This document shows, piece after piece, positions 1-10,917 of a DNA stretch of 64,000 nucleotides. The notes beneath the pieces are model-generated. The model did not search any database. It was not told the DNA's origin and saw only the letters and a list, made by a program, of their open reading frames with translations. The position numbers and the translations under genes were made by a program. Location: positions 248,001-312,000 of the forward strand of contig MU385882.1 in assembly GCA_022497145.1 (NCBI GenBank), in the 5' to 3' direction. Numbering within the stretch: position 1 is the first letter of the stretch; every line of letters begins with the position of its first letter. Source of the stretch: Rostrohypoxylon terebratum. Lineage: Eukaryota > Ascomycota > Sordariomycetes > Xylariales > Hypoxylaceae.

Positions 1-3000
1 GGGAAGGGTGGATCGAGGGTATACTTTAGGTGGGTCTTCTGTGGCCGGGAGACGGAATCCGCGCGAGGTCGAGCATCTACCGCTGATCTGGTACGTATGG
101 CTGGGAGAGGTTCGGCCGTATATCTTAACGGAGGTCAAGGCGGGGAGTATTTGGCCCATCTAACGATGTGTGTCTGTTAGTTGCTATCACATGTGAAGAG
201 TGATTTGAGGACCGTAAATTGAACCACGTACTTGTAACCCGCTTGTACGCGCGATACATTGGACTTCTAAGCCCGGCAGAGATTTGGCTGGAACGACTTC
301 TGTAGGATTTATATTACCCACAGAGGTAGTGGATCGGGTACTGGTTGATGCAGCACGAGGGATCAGATTATCCGATGGTAACCTTTCATGCTGGAAATCA
401 AATAGAGCCCAGTCAATCTCATGAACTAGTCCGTGCTCATTGCGACGACGTATGCCGGATGAGGCATAAATTTCACCAAGCCTGTAGGTATCGATGTGAT
501 CCTAGTCAACACGTTAGTTGTACGTCCAAGACCTCATGGAAGTCGGGGGCGGGGCTTACCTCATCCATAGTGTCCTCCGAAGGATAGAAACCCTCGGGTA
601 CGTCGTCAAACGCAGGCTGGGTGACTATATATCCTACACACATCCAGTTTAGCGAGAGATCTGCAAACTAAGGTTGGCTGAAATATGATGTATATTTTGA
701 TGTAGATATTGGAATATTTTGTATGTCGAGAAACTTATTCGTATTGTTTCTGTCTGAGACTAGGTGCATATGTAGAGGAGAACCTTACATACCATCTCCA
801 CAACCTGGCTCTACGCCTGGAATGTCTCCGGGATCGGTGTAATCTTCCTCATCACTACCTTCTTCATCGTCGCTAGTAATGTCCGTAGCCGAAAATTCCG
901 AGTCAGTATCGGAGAACTCCTCTGCAAAGTCGTCGCTACTATCGTAGGTAGAGGATTCTCCTTCGTGAGGGTGTGTCATACTACGACGAGGAGGTGCATT
1001 TGCCCTCTTAGGGTCATCAGGAAGGTCGGAAGGATATAAACCAGCCTCCGGGTCGTCTAACATATGATGTACCGTCATTCCGTACGGCCTATCGTCAACA
1101 ATGATGAGACCTCCGAAGCTAACAGGCGGAAGGTGCTTATCACCTATCCAGGCGCCAATGCTAGCCCCGTTTTGCGGCCTCTCCTGGAACCCAGGGTTTG
1201 CCGCTTCAGGGTCATCACTATCGCCTCCCCCGGTAGAATACTGGCTCTTGGTCATGCTCCTTAGAGGACCTTTACGAGACCTCACCATAGATCCACGACA
1301 TACCTTCAAGCCGAAGCCTGTTCCGTCGAAAAACACATCAAGTTTCTTATTTAATATAGCCCGGACTTTATTCACTGATGTGCAGACAACTAGTACAGTC
1401 GGTTTTGTTTTAGTGGGTGATTCGCCGATAGATTCAAGTGAAATCTCGACAGATTCTGGGTTTTTGCGGTAGAAATGTCGCAAGGCCATATTGATTTGAG
1501 GCATGAGAGTGCTGTGCCATTGCTCTATCACCTCGTCTGAAAGAGGTACTTGGGGGTATAATCGGAGCTTCGGTCGCTGGGTCTTTGGGGGCTCTGGGGC
1601 TGTCTCTGCGGGTTTCTCAGCTAGGAAAATGTTAGTCATGATTAGTATACATGGCAACAGGATGTATCCTACATTTAGTTGTTTGCCGACTAGTACGACC
1701 CTTAGTTGACTCCGAGGTTTCCTTGCTTGTTAAAGTCTGTAAGCTAGCTTCGCGAGCATCTTGAGTGCTGACGGAAGGACCGGCGAGAGGTTCAGCCGCG
1801 GCGGTGGCCCTCCCTGTCCCAGAAGCAAACCTATCCTGCTCATCGCCTAATTGATCATCTAACCCACTTATGCTATCCAAAATACAACACGCTTCTAGGT
1901 AGCGACTGACTCTAATCTGAATTTGGCTAATGATCTCCTCGGTAGAACCAGGATGTGCAAGTTCTTGGTCAATGGCGTTCCAGCACGCCTGCACAGCTCT
2001 CATATATGGGGTTCCACAACGGATTGCCAGCTGCTGGAGAACGGATTCGGAGATACTAGGGGCTTCGCGACTCGGAACTAGGTTCTCAAGTTGCGTCCAG
2101 AGACCTATGGAAACCAATAGCATAGCTAATGAATATAGATCGAGAGTCCTGGTATCGCTATTCGGCGTAAGAGGTGATTGGCTCGTTGTTCGGGGATCGA
2201 GCGGATGGCGATGTAAGGGAAAAGTCGGCTGTGATTCATTTTGCGTCGATTCCTCGGGAAACACGTCAAAAGACGACACAAGAGGCCTTCTGACATCCAC
2301 CTCACCAACGGGCAGACCAGGATCGTTTCCGACAGTGTTGCAGAAGGATATTGCGGATGCACTGAGGTTCCCGTGAGTGATTCCTCGAGCGTGCAAATCA
2401 AATACTGTATTGGCGAGATTGTGAGCAAGGCGGAACTTAGCCTCCAACACTGGCTCGAAATCTGGCCGGTTAAGAAGCCCCCTTAGTGTACACAGGTTAT
2501 CTAGAGGGTTTTGGGTAAGATTCTCAAAAGTTACCGGGTTGAAACCAGGAGGAAATTGATATATGAGGGCCAACCTCGATTCAGCCATGTCTTCGTAATA
2601 ACCTAGAAGAAGAGGTAGCCCAATCCACGAACCAGGAGACCTTTGCGATTCTGTTTGAAGACCGGCACTTAGTTTTTCGAATCGAGACATATCGGGCATG
2701 ATACCGGTTGCGGAATATATCGGGTCGAATGGTGCGTATTCTACGAGGAGTGGAGAGGAAGGCTGTGGCCCCTGTCGATGAGTGAGGTCGCCATAGGCCT
2801 GCTTGCTCATAAAAAAGATTTCTTGATTTCGATTCCATGCCGTCTCGGTTTCTGAAATCGGTCTAACTTGCATCGACTTTAAGCTCGTTAGAGTACGGAT
2901 ATCGATCTGCTGCGGTGTTCTAATTCTAGTAGAGCTATATAGCCGCAGATCTTCGGTTGAGGTGCTCGATTTAAACGATCTTGGTCCCGCAGCCCTTGAA

Positions 3001-3491
3001 GAAATTGCCGCAGACGACCGTGTTCTTGAGAGGTCGCAAAGTGTGTCGATGGATGCTGTTAGATCCTTAACAAGATCTTCAAATCTCCCCTTATCCCAGA
3101 CGATCAGAGGGATCTTCCGATCTCCAGTTGCCTTTTCCGACGCCTTCTCGCTCCCAATATTTTGCCTTGAAGCAAGCCATAGCGGTTCGGCTTCGGCAAG
3201 AATATCCTTAATAGTTGCCATAATACTACCCACGAGATCGCTTAAGCCGGCTTGAGATAAAGACTCGTCGATTTCGGCAGTCTGATTCGGATCCGACCAT
3301 TCTAAACCCCAGCTCACAAGGCGATCTTTCTGGATACGCAATTTCCGGTGTAAAGCTTTGATATCGGGGTCATCGAGGCTCGGGGCCGACTCTTTTACAA
3401 AATCAGACGACTTTTTTGTATCATTGTAGAGCCTGCTGAGTCGTCGCTGAAAAGGCAGTTGAAAACCGCCTAAGGGAAGAAAGGAATCCAT
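1..3491 (-). CDS. HeLo-like / pseudokinase / trypsin-like-protease-like protein, 3' end missing
   Basis: I assemble five exons: complement(<1..159, 232..501, 560..633, 793..1620, 1673..3491). They read in one frame for 1050 codons and run off the left edge. The introns are 72, 58, 159 and 52 nt with GTACGT, GTAAGC, GTATGT and GTAGGA donors and CTAAC-like branch points. Residues 1-170 resemble the helical HeLo-like N-termini of fungal incompatibility proteins ([19 protein letters not shown]). Residues 250-540 resemble a protein kinase, but [11 protein letters not shown] stands where HRDLKPxN belongs, so the catalytic Asp is lost and this is a pseudokinase. After an acidic linker come [42 protein letters not shown] and [17 protein letters not shown], which match a fungal trypsin-fold-like domain often fused to HeLo and kinase parts. 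The expected GDSGAW segment would lie beyond the edge. The ATG at 3491 is the first in frame. The role, probably self/non-self signalling, is inferred. Confidence 0.75.
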
Positions 3492-5008
3492 GGTTAAGGA
3501 TGGCGAATGGCGAGTGATGAATGGTGGTTAGTTTATATACAATGATTTGTTTAGATTCGGATCGAGTGTCTTAATTATGGATTGCGGGGATAAAATGGGA
3601 TATCGTGAAAAAAATTATATACAAAAATCGAAATATTTCATAATTCCTTTCTCATGTCATGTACTAGAAATTCTAGTCACTGGTAGAAGAAAAACATTGG
3701 CGTGAGCCGTGGATAGGATTAGAGGCCATATATTGTACAGAATAGGACCGGTAGAAGTGAGAAATCATATCAACACCGGCTGAAGGAACATAAATGAAGC
3801 TGAGGGGGGGGGGGGCAAGCCTCGAGCCTTAGAGTGCGCGCGGACGCCCAGAGAAGCAATTTAGGCACGCAACACAAGGCTCGTCGCACCGCACAACCAC
3901 AATATGGCCCGGTCTTGTGATGTGGGAGGAAGTAATTCAGCTGCCTTGGCCCTGATAAAACCTAAATGTGAGAATAATCTCGGTGCCTGGGTAGGTTGGC
4001 CAGATGCGGGTAGCCGGGTCCAAGGGTTGCCAATGATGTGAATGGTGCGAGCAGATGTAAGTACGCGAGTACGCGACTAGGTAAACTCCGGTTGGTTGAG
4101 TAAACCTCTACCTAGTTTAAGGAATATACGGAAAGTTTTGATATTTCCACGTGTGAGTGTCGTCCTGGAAATGCTGCTGCCTGGATTTAGAGGAGATTTG
4201 AAGGGAATGAGGTTGTGAAAAGAAGAAGATTAATTGGTCAGATCAAACGACTAAGCCGCAAGCGACCCTGGTTTACACCTAACACCCAGACACCCTACAC
4301 CTTCCGCGGACGCGCCGTATTTCGGACTAGGGCAGGGATTGATTGCGTGGCTCCCTCGCTACAACGTTGTACTACTATGTATGTAGATACTGCGTCATAA
4401 CCCGGGTCGCAGCTGGCGAACAGCTGCAGATAGACGAGTCGTTACGCGACTATCCCTGTCTTGATTACAAATCAACATTTGTTTATGTAATACCATTCAA
4501 GTCTTAGAGCAATCAGCCCAATTATGAATTCATTTAATAAAGGTATTTTACTTTTCTCATTTCATTATTACGCCATTTCTTAAATCAGTAGGTAGAAATC
4601 TTCCTTGATCAAACCAAAGGCTCAGCAGCCAACACAAGATCAACATACGAGCAATACGAAGGGATCGGTGCTCCAGGATCTCCAAGATTCTCTATTCTTT
4701 ATACGCCAACCACAATGTGCGAACCTCGGACTTTGCCATTTGTATGTAGGGCGCGACTTATAGTTGGGGTTCAATGCACAAGCGCTATATCATGGTATCA
4801 TGGAGAAAAGTGCCGGGCTGCTTTACTTGGCTTACAGTGCATCCTAGGGCCTAGGCTCTATATTTTTTTGTAATGAGGGCGACCGAGGCCAATTTCGACG
4901 AGATGTTACTAACTTAACATCCACCCGTAGAATTCGCATTACCTAGATATTTTGAAATTTGTCTATTAACTCACAGCATAAATCGTCTCAGTTTGGATTC
5001 CCGCAGCG
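3492..5008. other. Intergenic, no gene seen
   Basis: This stretch separates two divergently transcribed genes. It holds a G homopolymer of about 12 near 3805 and AT-rich sequence, with only short open frames (for example 4215-4400) that have no coding character. The 5' control regions of both flanking genes must lie here, but I see no decisive motif. Confidence 0.6.
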
Positions 5009-5971
5009 ATGCTTCCAGTCCTGAACTCAGCAGCCGACGCCATCGGTTGCACGCCTCTTGTGCGTTTAGACCGCCTAACTTCCTCCTTGGGCCTCGACGG
5101 GACCATCCTGGCCAAACTAGACTACCTCAACCCCGGTGGCTCCAAAAAAGACCGCGTCGCGCTAGGCATCATTGAAGAGGCCGAGAGACTAGGGACGCTG
5201 AAGCCCGGGCAACCGGTCGTCGAGCTCACGAGCGGCAACACGGGCACCGGACTCTCCATCGTCTGCGCTGTGAAGGGGTACTGGTTTATCGCCGTGATGT
5301 CTCGGGGGAATTCCGTCGAGCGGGCCCGCATGATGTCCGCGCTAGGCGCCGAGGTTGTCTTAGTCGATCAGATGCCCGGATCGATACCCGGCCAGGTGTC
5401 CGGGGCCGACCTCGCGCTTGTGGAGAAGAGGGCTAAAGAGCTGGAGGTCGAACGTGGCGCTTTTCGCGCTGACCAGTTCTTACGCGATGGCAATTGGATC
5501 GCGCACCACGATGGCACTGGTGCTGAGCTCTGGACCCAGGCAGACGGCCAGCTGGACGGATTTGTTGATTTCGTTGGTTCGGGCGGCACGTATGCTGGTG
5601 TGACGAAGAAACTTAAGTCGGTGAACCCGTCAGCGAAATGTTTCATTGTTGAGCCGAAGGGCGCCGCTGTCTTGGCTGGTGGCGGCGTTTCGCAACCTGA
5701 ACATCCTATTCAGGGAGGGGGTTACATGATGCCTGATCTAGTCTTTCTAAAAGATGTCCCAGTTGATGGCTACGTGCAAGTCACCGGCGAACAGGCTAGG
5801 CAAGGAGCCCGTCTCCTAGCAAGCAAAGAAGGCATTTTTGGAGGATTCTCTAGCGGCGCAAACGTCAGCGCGGCGATTGAGTTGCTGAAGGGCGAGATGA
5901 AAGGCAAGACGATCGCAATCATTATTTGTGATTCCGGTCTGAAGTATCTTTCAACCGATCTCTGGGCATAA
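5009..5971 (+). CDS. Cysteine synthase / cystathionine beta-synthase-like PLP enzyme
   Basis: A single exon encodes 320 aa of the beta-family (fold type II) PLP enzymes, which do beta-replacement on O-acetylserine or serine. The Schiff-base lysine is K47 in NPGGSKKDR, the substrate/PLP loop is ELTSGNTGTG, the phosphate-binding glycines are VGSGGTYAG, and the C-terminus SGLKYLSTDLWA is typical of the family. There is no C-terminal CBS domain and no targeting peptide, so it is a minimal catalytic core, probably cytosolic. The ATG at 5009 places the protein directly at the conserved start of the domain. It is convergent with a threonine-aldolase-like gene 103 bp away, and two PLP enzymes on amino-acid side chains side by side suggest a specialised pathway. 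Which substrate it uses cannot be told from sequence; an OASS-like or diaminopropionate-type synthase are both possible. Confidence 0.9.
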   Translation: MLPVLNSAADAIGCTPLVRLDRLTSSLGLDGTILAKLDYLNPGGSKKDRVALGIIEEAERLGTLKPGQPVVELTSGNTGTGLSIVCAVKGYWFIAVMSRGNSVERARMMSALGAEVVLVDQMPGSIPGQVSGADLALVEKRAKELEVERGAFRADQFLRDGNWIAHHDGTGAELWTQADGQLDGFVDFVGSGGTYAGVTKKLKSVNPSAKCFIVEPKGAAVLAGGGVSQPEHPIQGGGYMMPDLVFLKDVPVDGYVQVTGEQARQGARLLASKEGIFGGFSSGANVSAAIELLKGEMKGKTIAIIICDSGLKYLSTDLWA

Positions 5972-6074
5972 GTTGAAACGAAAATATTTTGTATTACGTA
6001 CTTGACCAATCTCTATATTCTAAATGCATCCGCCAACGCCAACGCCCGCCAAGATTCATGTTTTATTTCACCGT

Positions 6075-7127
6075 TCACTTCCTCCAATTATGTAACTGGT
6101 TGACGAACTCATCGATCGCAGAGTCATGTGTTGCCCACGTCGTCAGCAGCCTGACCAGCACTTTCTCATCTCCGAGTTTCTCCCAGACATAGAAAGTAAA
6201 GTTGTCGAGCAACTGCGTTACAAGGGGTGAAGGTAGTATTGCAAACACCTGGTTCGTCTCCGTCGGAGCGTGGACAATAAATCCGGCATTCTTGATCTCC
6301 CGCGAAAGCTTTTCGGCGGCGAAGTTCGCCGCGAGAGCAAGCTCGAAATAAAGGTTCTCGCGGAATAGCTCGGCAAATTGAGCTCCCATCAATCTGCCCT
6401 TCGCTAGCAGCGACCCGTGCTGCTTGACGTAGAACTCGAACTCGCTCGCCAAACGCGGGTCTTTCACCACGACTGCTTCGCCTAACAGCGCTCCGTTCTT
6501 AGTACCGCCGATCCAGAAGACGTCGGTCAAATCCAGGATATCGCGTAACGTGAAGTCACTGGCATTGGAGGTCAGTGCCGTGCCAATGCGAGCTCCGTCA
6601 AGAAATAGAAGCAAGTTGTTTGCTTCGCAGGTGCTCTTGATTGCTTGCAGCTCTTTTCGGGTATATATAGTACCGATTTCTGTCGCATTTGAAATATACA
6701 CCAGCCTGGGTTTTGCCATATGTGGGAAATGCCAGTTCTCGTCGAGAGCTCGCGAGATGATGCTAGGTGTAAGCTTCCCGTTCTCCGACGACGTGCTTAT
6801 GATCTTGTGGCCGCTTGCTTCTATAGCTCCCGTCTCTCTCGTGACGATGTGCCCGATACTCGCGGCAATGACAGCTTCATGCGGACGCAAGCATGCTGCT
6901 ATTGAAATAGCATTGGCCGAGGTGCCGCTAGGGACAAAGAAGATGCCAACATCATCTCGGCCAAGATGTTGCCGTATTCGCTCTCGGGCCAGGGCGCTGT
7001 ATCTGTCCCCGCCATAACCCGCCTCCTGAGAATCATTGGCATCTATGATGGCTCTAAGCAGGTCCGGATGAGCGCCTTCGCTGTAATCATCCATAAAGCT
7101 ATATCGTGCCATTTTTGCTAGTACCAT
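6075..7127 (-). CDS. L-threonine aldolase / beta-eliminating lyase family PLP enzyme
   Basis: A single exon encodes 350 aa. The fold-type I PLP signature is clear: FFVPSGTSANAIS at about 63-75, FLDGAR with D177, and FWIGGTKNG with the PLP lysine at K210. The length matches low-specificity threonine aldolases, which cleave threonine or other beta-hydroxy amino acids to glycine and an aldehyde, or run in the synthetic direction. The ATG at 7127 is used here; the next one, five codons in, is equally possible. In this family the opening is usually S/TDT near the N-terminus; here it is MDDYSEGAHP, so this may be a diverged paralogue rather than the housekeeping Gly1. It is convergent with the cysteine-synthase-like gene. 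A joint role in making an unusual amino acid is inference only. Confidence 0.88.
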   Translation of the reverse strand: MVLAKMARYSFMDDYSEGAHPDLLRAIIDANDSQEAGYGGDRYSALARERIRQHLGRDDVGIFFVPSGTSANAISIAACLRPHEAVIAASIGHIVTRETGAIEASGHKIISTSSENGKLTPSIISRALDENWHFPHMAKPRLVYISNATEIGTIYTRKELQAIKSTCEANNLLLFLDGARIGTALTSNASDFTLRDILDLTDVFWIGGTKNGALLGEAVVVKDPRLASEFEFYVKQHGSLLAKGRLMGAQFAELFRENLYFELALAANFAAEKLSREIKNAGFIVHAPTETNQVFAILPSPLVTQLLDNFTFYVWEKLGDEKVLVRLLTTWATHDSAIDEFVNQLHNWRK

Positions 7128-8723
7128 CTTTTCAAGTTAATTGATTTGAACACTGGTATCGATTTATTCCCGAAAGTTAGTTGGGCAGAATTCACCAACC
7201 TCCCTTCTCCCTTTTCTCCCTTGATTTATATTCCGCCATCGTGGCGCCCCACTTTGGATATTCTGTTGTCAGTGGACGATTAGTCAAGCCACCAAAAGTA
7301 TGTCATCTGCGCCCGCATTGCCCAAGGTCCCAGGCTTTTGCTGACATCCAGCCCGCTTCACGTCATAATCCCCGTAAAGTTTAGGTAGTAGATTTGGTGA
7401 TACGCAACGTTCTCACCGACTCTTGCACATAGATTTGCTTGCACAAGGCATGTTGTATAATTAGATGCGAATATCCCCAAACCAACACCGACTTATCTTA
7501 CGTGGATTGGCGTCTCTATGACAGCTGACATACTATGTGCGACAATCAATTGAGACATGGATGAAGCTCTTGACCGCGATGGCTGCAATGGCTTGAGCCA
7601 ATGTAAGCCTAGTTTGGTAGTCGGGTTTGGGAGGGTTTCCGGTCGCCGTCATCGGACTGGATGGATCGTATAATTCTGGATATCCACCGATATCTATCGA
7701 AGAAGGCTATATCTCTTTCGTAATGTGATGTCCCTTAATCCATGTTATCAAACTCAAACGCCGCCGCAGCGTATGCAAGTAGTGTTGCCACAGCAATCTG
7801 TTGAGCGTTTGGTGAGCCAGCCATAGCTGTGATCAGGGTTCATGGCGCAGGCAAAAACTTTGATGGCTCAAGCGCCACGAAGCAAGTCGGTCGTGGTGGC
7901 TTCGGAAACGTATCCGCTGACAGCGTCACGGAAAATTTGATTGATCTGGGGTTTGCGGCATGCAATTGAATAACGCAATCCCTGATAGTTGGGAATGGGA
8001 TACATATCGATGACTAGAGGGTGATGATGCTTGATCTGCGTCTCGGCGGGCCGATACCTCTGATGAAGCCTTTCGTAAGTGCCGCTGCATAGGGGCAGTT
8101 GCCGGGCCGTGAGCTCGTTGGTGTGATGGAAACGAGTTCCCGCATGAAGCCATAATATCTGGCCTTGTCATGCTATTGAGACTGGCTGATAAAGACTATG
8201 AAAATCATTAGCTGTGGCTACATATGGGGATATATCCGAGAGAAGCGAGAAATGAATACCTCTTGGTGGAAATAAGATGATCCGGTGTAATGATCATCAT
8301 ATTAAATTTATCCTTCGGGATACACTGGAAAATTTGGATATGACCTGAAAATGGTGAATTGGAATGGATACAGTCCTATCCAGGCGCCATACTAGATCCA
8401 TGCGTGGCATTAATGGCATTCAGATATGGTTGATCGCCTGTCTGGTACTCGAATGTCCAGATACTTGGTATCTGCTGACATATTGTTCCATGGTCAATAT
8501 TGATCTCTAGAGGCGCGTGGCTACTTTCGTCTACAACTTGATCAGCGGATGTGAAGGGTGGGGGGTTTTGGATCGTCGCTTACCAACAAAGAGACAGAAG
8601 GACCGAAACTAATAATGGCAGTTTTTGAAAGCTCTGCCGGCAAGTTGCCCTTTATTACAATTATCTGATTTGGATACCGAGCTCTGAGTTGTCTCTTCTG
8701 CACGTTTACCTCCTGGTGATGAA
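7128..8723. other. Intergenic, no gene seen
   Basis: About 1.6 kb upstream of the aldolase-like gene. Short open frames exist (for example 7926-8171 on the minus strand), but none shows family motifs or a coherent intron/exon pattern. I cannot support a gene here. Confidence 0.5.
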
Positions 8724-9034
8724 GGAGGCTCATCAAGCGTCTTGGACAGAACCCTGGAGATCTTGGTCTGAACTTCGACACTATTCCCCTTTTACAGGTC
8801 AGCTATCTGATCAATATCGGATATTTGGTCTGTATTGATCCGATTCCGTAGTTCCCTAATGGATTCTGCTTGCCTACGACGAAATACCCGCTGGGACAAG
8901 CGATTACGGAGTTTCCTAGCCTCTCAGGTCAGAATTTCGAGAAGATATGGTCGAGTATGCTTCAGAAGGGCTATGCCGTCTTACAATTTCCTGCTTACAT
9001 GCGATATTCAGTAAATGTGTCCCCTGGGCCCTAG
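8724..9034 (+). pseudogene. Possible decayed coding fragment with in-frame stop
   Basis: One frame is open from 8724 to a TAG at 8849-8851 and open again to a TAG at 9032-9034. The peptide has ordinary protein composition on both sides (for example LGQNPGDLGLNFD before the stop, and GQNFEKIWSSMLQKGYAVL after it). No family is recognised. A chance open frame is a real alternative. Confidence 0.2.
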
Positions 9035-9557
9035 GAGCTTAAGCCTTAAGCCTTAAAGTACAGCATATATCCAGACAAAAACGCAGTAATCCCCGCAGAT
9101 GAGACCCACTTTCTCATTCATGGTGCGATTGATACCGCCAACGAGGAATATAGCATTAAAAGGCGCTGTAGTTTATAGCGACCTCGGGACATATAGCACA
9201 CTCATGGCACGCTTGTAGTATGGACGCTGGACGCCCTCCCCCGAATCTAGTAAGTGGGCCTCTAGGGCTTACCCGCACATCTACATAGAAGCCCTAGATG
9301 CCCTAGAAGTAGCAGTGATATCTTTAAGGTTCTATTCTAAGGCTCAGGAAGAATCTTAACTGATCTCCAGTATATTTTTTGTAACTACAGGTATCACCGA
9401 TGAGCTTCCACCACAATCATTACCTTCCAAATCAATTCAAGCGAGAGTTCATTCATTTATCATGAAGTTTAATAATATCTGGTTCAATCTTTTACCATAA
9501 TAATTCTCACACGTACAATCCAGCTCTGAAGATGTACACAGACGGCTTAGTTGAGAA

Positions 9558-10250
9558 TCAGCGCCAGCGCCGTCTACAGCATAAGGCGCGCCTTGAAATT
9601 TGAATGCCGATGGTGGATGGCTTGAGGAACACCTGAGCTTCGGCACTCTTCCTTCTCATCTCAATTCGGGGTGTCGCCCACTTCGCTATTTCCCTTGATC
9701 TTTCCAGACCTGGTTTTGGCAAAAGAACAAGATCGGAAGTTAGCAAGAGAAGTGGATTGGTCATGACTGGGCAGCTGTCTTCACCTGAGACTTGAGTCTT
9801 GATCAGTGGGTCTGTGCGCCGTTTGACGGAGTGATCACATCCCCCATCGCTGGACGAAACCATTACTTGTAGTCTTGTACTGCAATCTAGAAAATCCCTC
9901 GAAAGAGTATCTCGACAAACACCATCACGATGCTTGTCGCGGCAGTCTTGAGCCGCACATCTTTCGTCGAAAAGATCATCTTGTGCAGCAGCTTCGTGGA
10001 TTCCATGGTCTCGAAACGCTGCCAGATATCGAGAAGTGAAGGCTAGAGCCGCCGCTTGTTACCTCTCATTGTGGTTTCCGTGATGCTAGACTCTCAGAAA
10101 GAGTTGATCATCTCGCAGAATATTTTCGGCAAGACTTCGCAATCCATGAATGGCGCGTAAGCTGACCGGTCTCTCGGTAGCTACTGATAAAGCTCCAAGG
10201 AACTCCGAAAGATAGGCAACATCATTCACTTTCGAAGCGCGAGAACGGTC
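9558..10250 (-). pseudogene. Possible decayed gene, helical protein fragments in shifting frames
   Basis: On the minus strand about 55 codons are open from 10250 to a stop at 10086, giving peptide such as YLSEFLGALSVATERPVSL. Downstream, one frame is open from 10058 to 9558 (167 codons). A second overlapping frame also reads like a helical protein (SLLDIWQRFETMESTKLLHK). No single splice solution joins them, so this may be a degraded gene or a gene with unusual introns. No family is recognised. The nearest intact neighbour is the O-methyltransferase 0.7 kb away. Confidence 0.28.
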
Positions 10251-10917
10251 TTAAGTTTTCGCATCCTTTTCTCCTAGCTTGAAAAACTGTTGCCACTATA
10301 TTGTGTTGGTTAGACCGATGAGATAATGACCAACACTGTATATTCTCGACTCGCTTATCGGTGGTCCTCATACGAAAACCGTCAAGTCATAACTTACTGG
10401 AAGCTACTCGCAATTTAGAAGCAGACAAAGTTTGAAGATTCACTGAGAAACTTGTTAGTGAGAAGTTTAGCTATCAAGACCCTAGGATCTCATATCTATC
10501 AAGTCGCCTGATTTCGTAGGTGAAATTATGGGATGAAAGGGATGATTTCTAAACCTACCAATATTTCCGTGTCAAAGTCAAATCCCTCAGTCATTCTATT
10601 CGGTTGGTAAGCATGGACGAATCATCCAGATATCAGCTGCGTATTAACGTTTCTCAGCTCTGATATTTTTACCATTTTCAGGATGCTTAGGTCTGTGTTG
10701 TTAGACTATACGCCAATAAGATAGACCGGATCCCCACAACCGATCCGAGACATAAGTTCTATCTAAGCCTAGGCGCGTTCCACGACATTTGAATATGGCG
10801 TCTTCTAACAGTGGATAACTTTCACAATTATCTTAAGTCTTCTTTCTGCGATACTTACCTTGTGGCAACTCAGAATATTGTCCGATCTGTACATTCTGGC
10901 TGTTGGACTCTGATAAA

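Noticed and set aside
345..587. Plus-strand 80-codon frame
   Set aside because: It lies antisense to exons 3-4 of the left-edge gene, whose frame ([23 protein letters not shown]) has clear family similarity.
1101..1472. Plus-strand 123-codon frame
   Set aside because: Antisense shadow of the same gene's protease-like region; no motif of its own.
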